Assembly (NCBI GenBank): GCA_035471785.1 | Contig: DATIPQ010000072.1 | Span: 1 to 32,262 of the forward strand | Direction: 5' to 3' | Origin: Acidobacteriota bacterium | GTDB taxonomy: Bacteria > Acidobacteriota > UBA6911 > RPQK01 > DATIPO01 | DNA: 32,262 nucleotides | Shown here: positions 32,155 through 32,262 of the stretch, piece by piece | Numbering within the stretch: the first letter of the stretch is position 1 | How the letters are laid out: each line of letters begins with the position of its first letter | Program-made: the position numbers and the translations under genes | Notes under the pieces: generated by a model | What the model was told of the DNA's origin: nothing | The model's database searches: none | What the model saw: the letters and a program-made list of their open reading frames with translations, nothing else

Positions 32155-32262
32155 CGGGCAGTGTGAATTCGATGAGGGCGGTCAAAGGTCGGCTTCTGAA
32201 GGCGCTTGTGATTTGAGGATTGGAGCTTGGAGGGTTCGACCGAAGGTCGCATGGTACGCCCG

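Overview
The window is about 60 percent GC, densely coded on both strands, and looks like chromosome from a free-living high-GC Gram-negative-type bacterium, most likely an acidobacterium (Acidobacteriota). This assignment is inference. It rests on a degraded C-terminus resembling the acidobacterial duplicated orphan permease (ADOP) family, a pair of FtsX/MacB-type permeases with no ATPase, a secreted protein with a carrier-fold domain plus TPRs, and a Gly/Pro-rich secreted protein. I saw no rRNA, tRNA, CRISPR array, insertion sequence or convincing rho-independent terminator.

Region 1 (1-11471) is acyl-CoA and salvage metabolism. A fused coenzyme-B12 mutase (IcmF type) runs off the left edge on the minus strand. 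Divergent from it are two orphan permeases, then a tight plus-strand run: acyl-CoA dehydrogenase, MeaB chaperone, methylmalonyl-CoA epimerase, an MBL-fold hydrolase, methylthioadenosine phosphorylase and a PfkB sugar/nucleoside kinase. The middle genes of this run belong to branched-chain or propionyl-CoA breakdown through methylmalonyl-CoA. A relic of a further permease follows.

Region 2 (11500-18950) is mixed. It holds a DinB-fold protein, an ArsR-type repressor with a near-ideal promoter that predicts a leaderless mRNA, and a two-gene sodium:solute symporter. Next come a polyprenyl-phosphate sugar transferase homologue and a kinase-fold protein, both of which appear to have lost catalytic residues. 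Then come a membrane-anchored secreted protein, an AAC(6')-like acetyltransferase and a TPR protein.

Region 3 (19000-27400) is a regulatory block beside haem and copper proteins. On the minus strand are a PAS-GAF-PAS histidine kinase, its NarL-type response regulator, a sigma-70 family factor and a Crp/Fnr regulator. Divergent from the kinase are two cytochrome P460-family proteins, the second fused to a type 1 copper domain. A divergent Nramp-like transporter and a small secreted protein follow. The 8-mer TGTAGGAC occurs twice, 21 bp apart, upstream of the sigma gene and once upstream of the kinase, suggesting a shared regulator. My reading is a layered regulatory circuit that may control a periplasmic nitrogen-oxide or hydroxylamine-related redox function. 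That link is inference from adjacency.

Region 4 (27560-32262) holds a HAD hydrolase, a tryptophanase whose specificity residues match tryptophan rather than tyrosine, a Gly/Pro-rich secreted protein, a possible small membrane protein and an unrecognised membrane-anchored protein.
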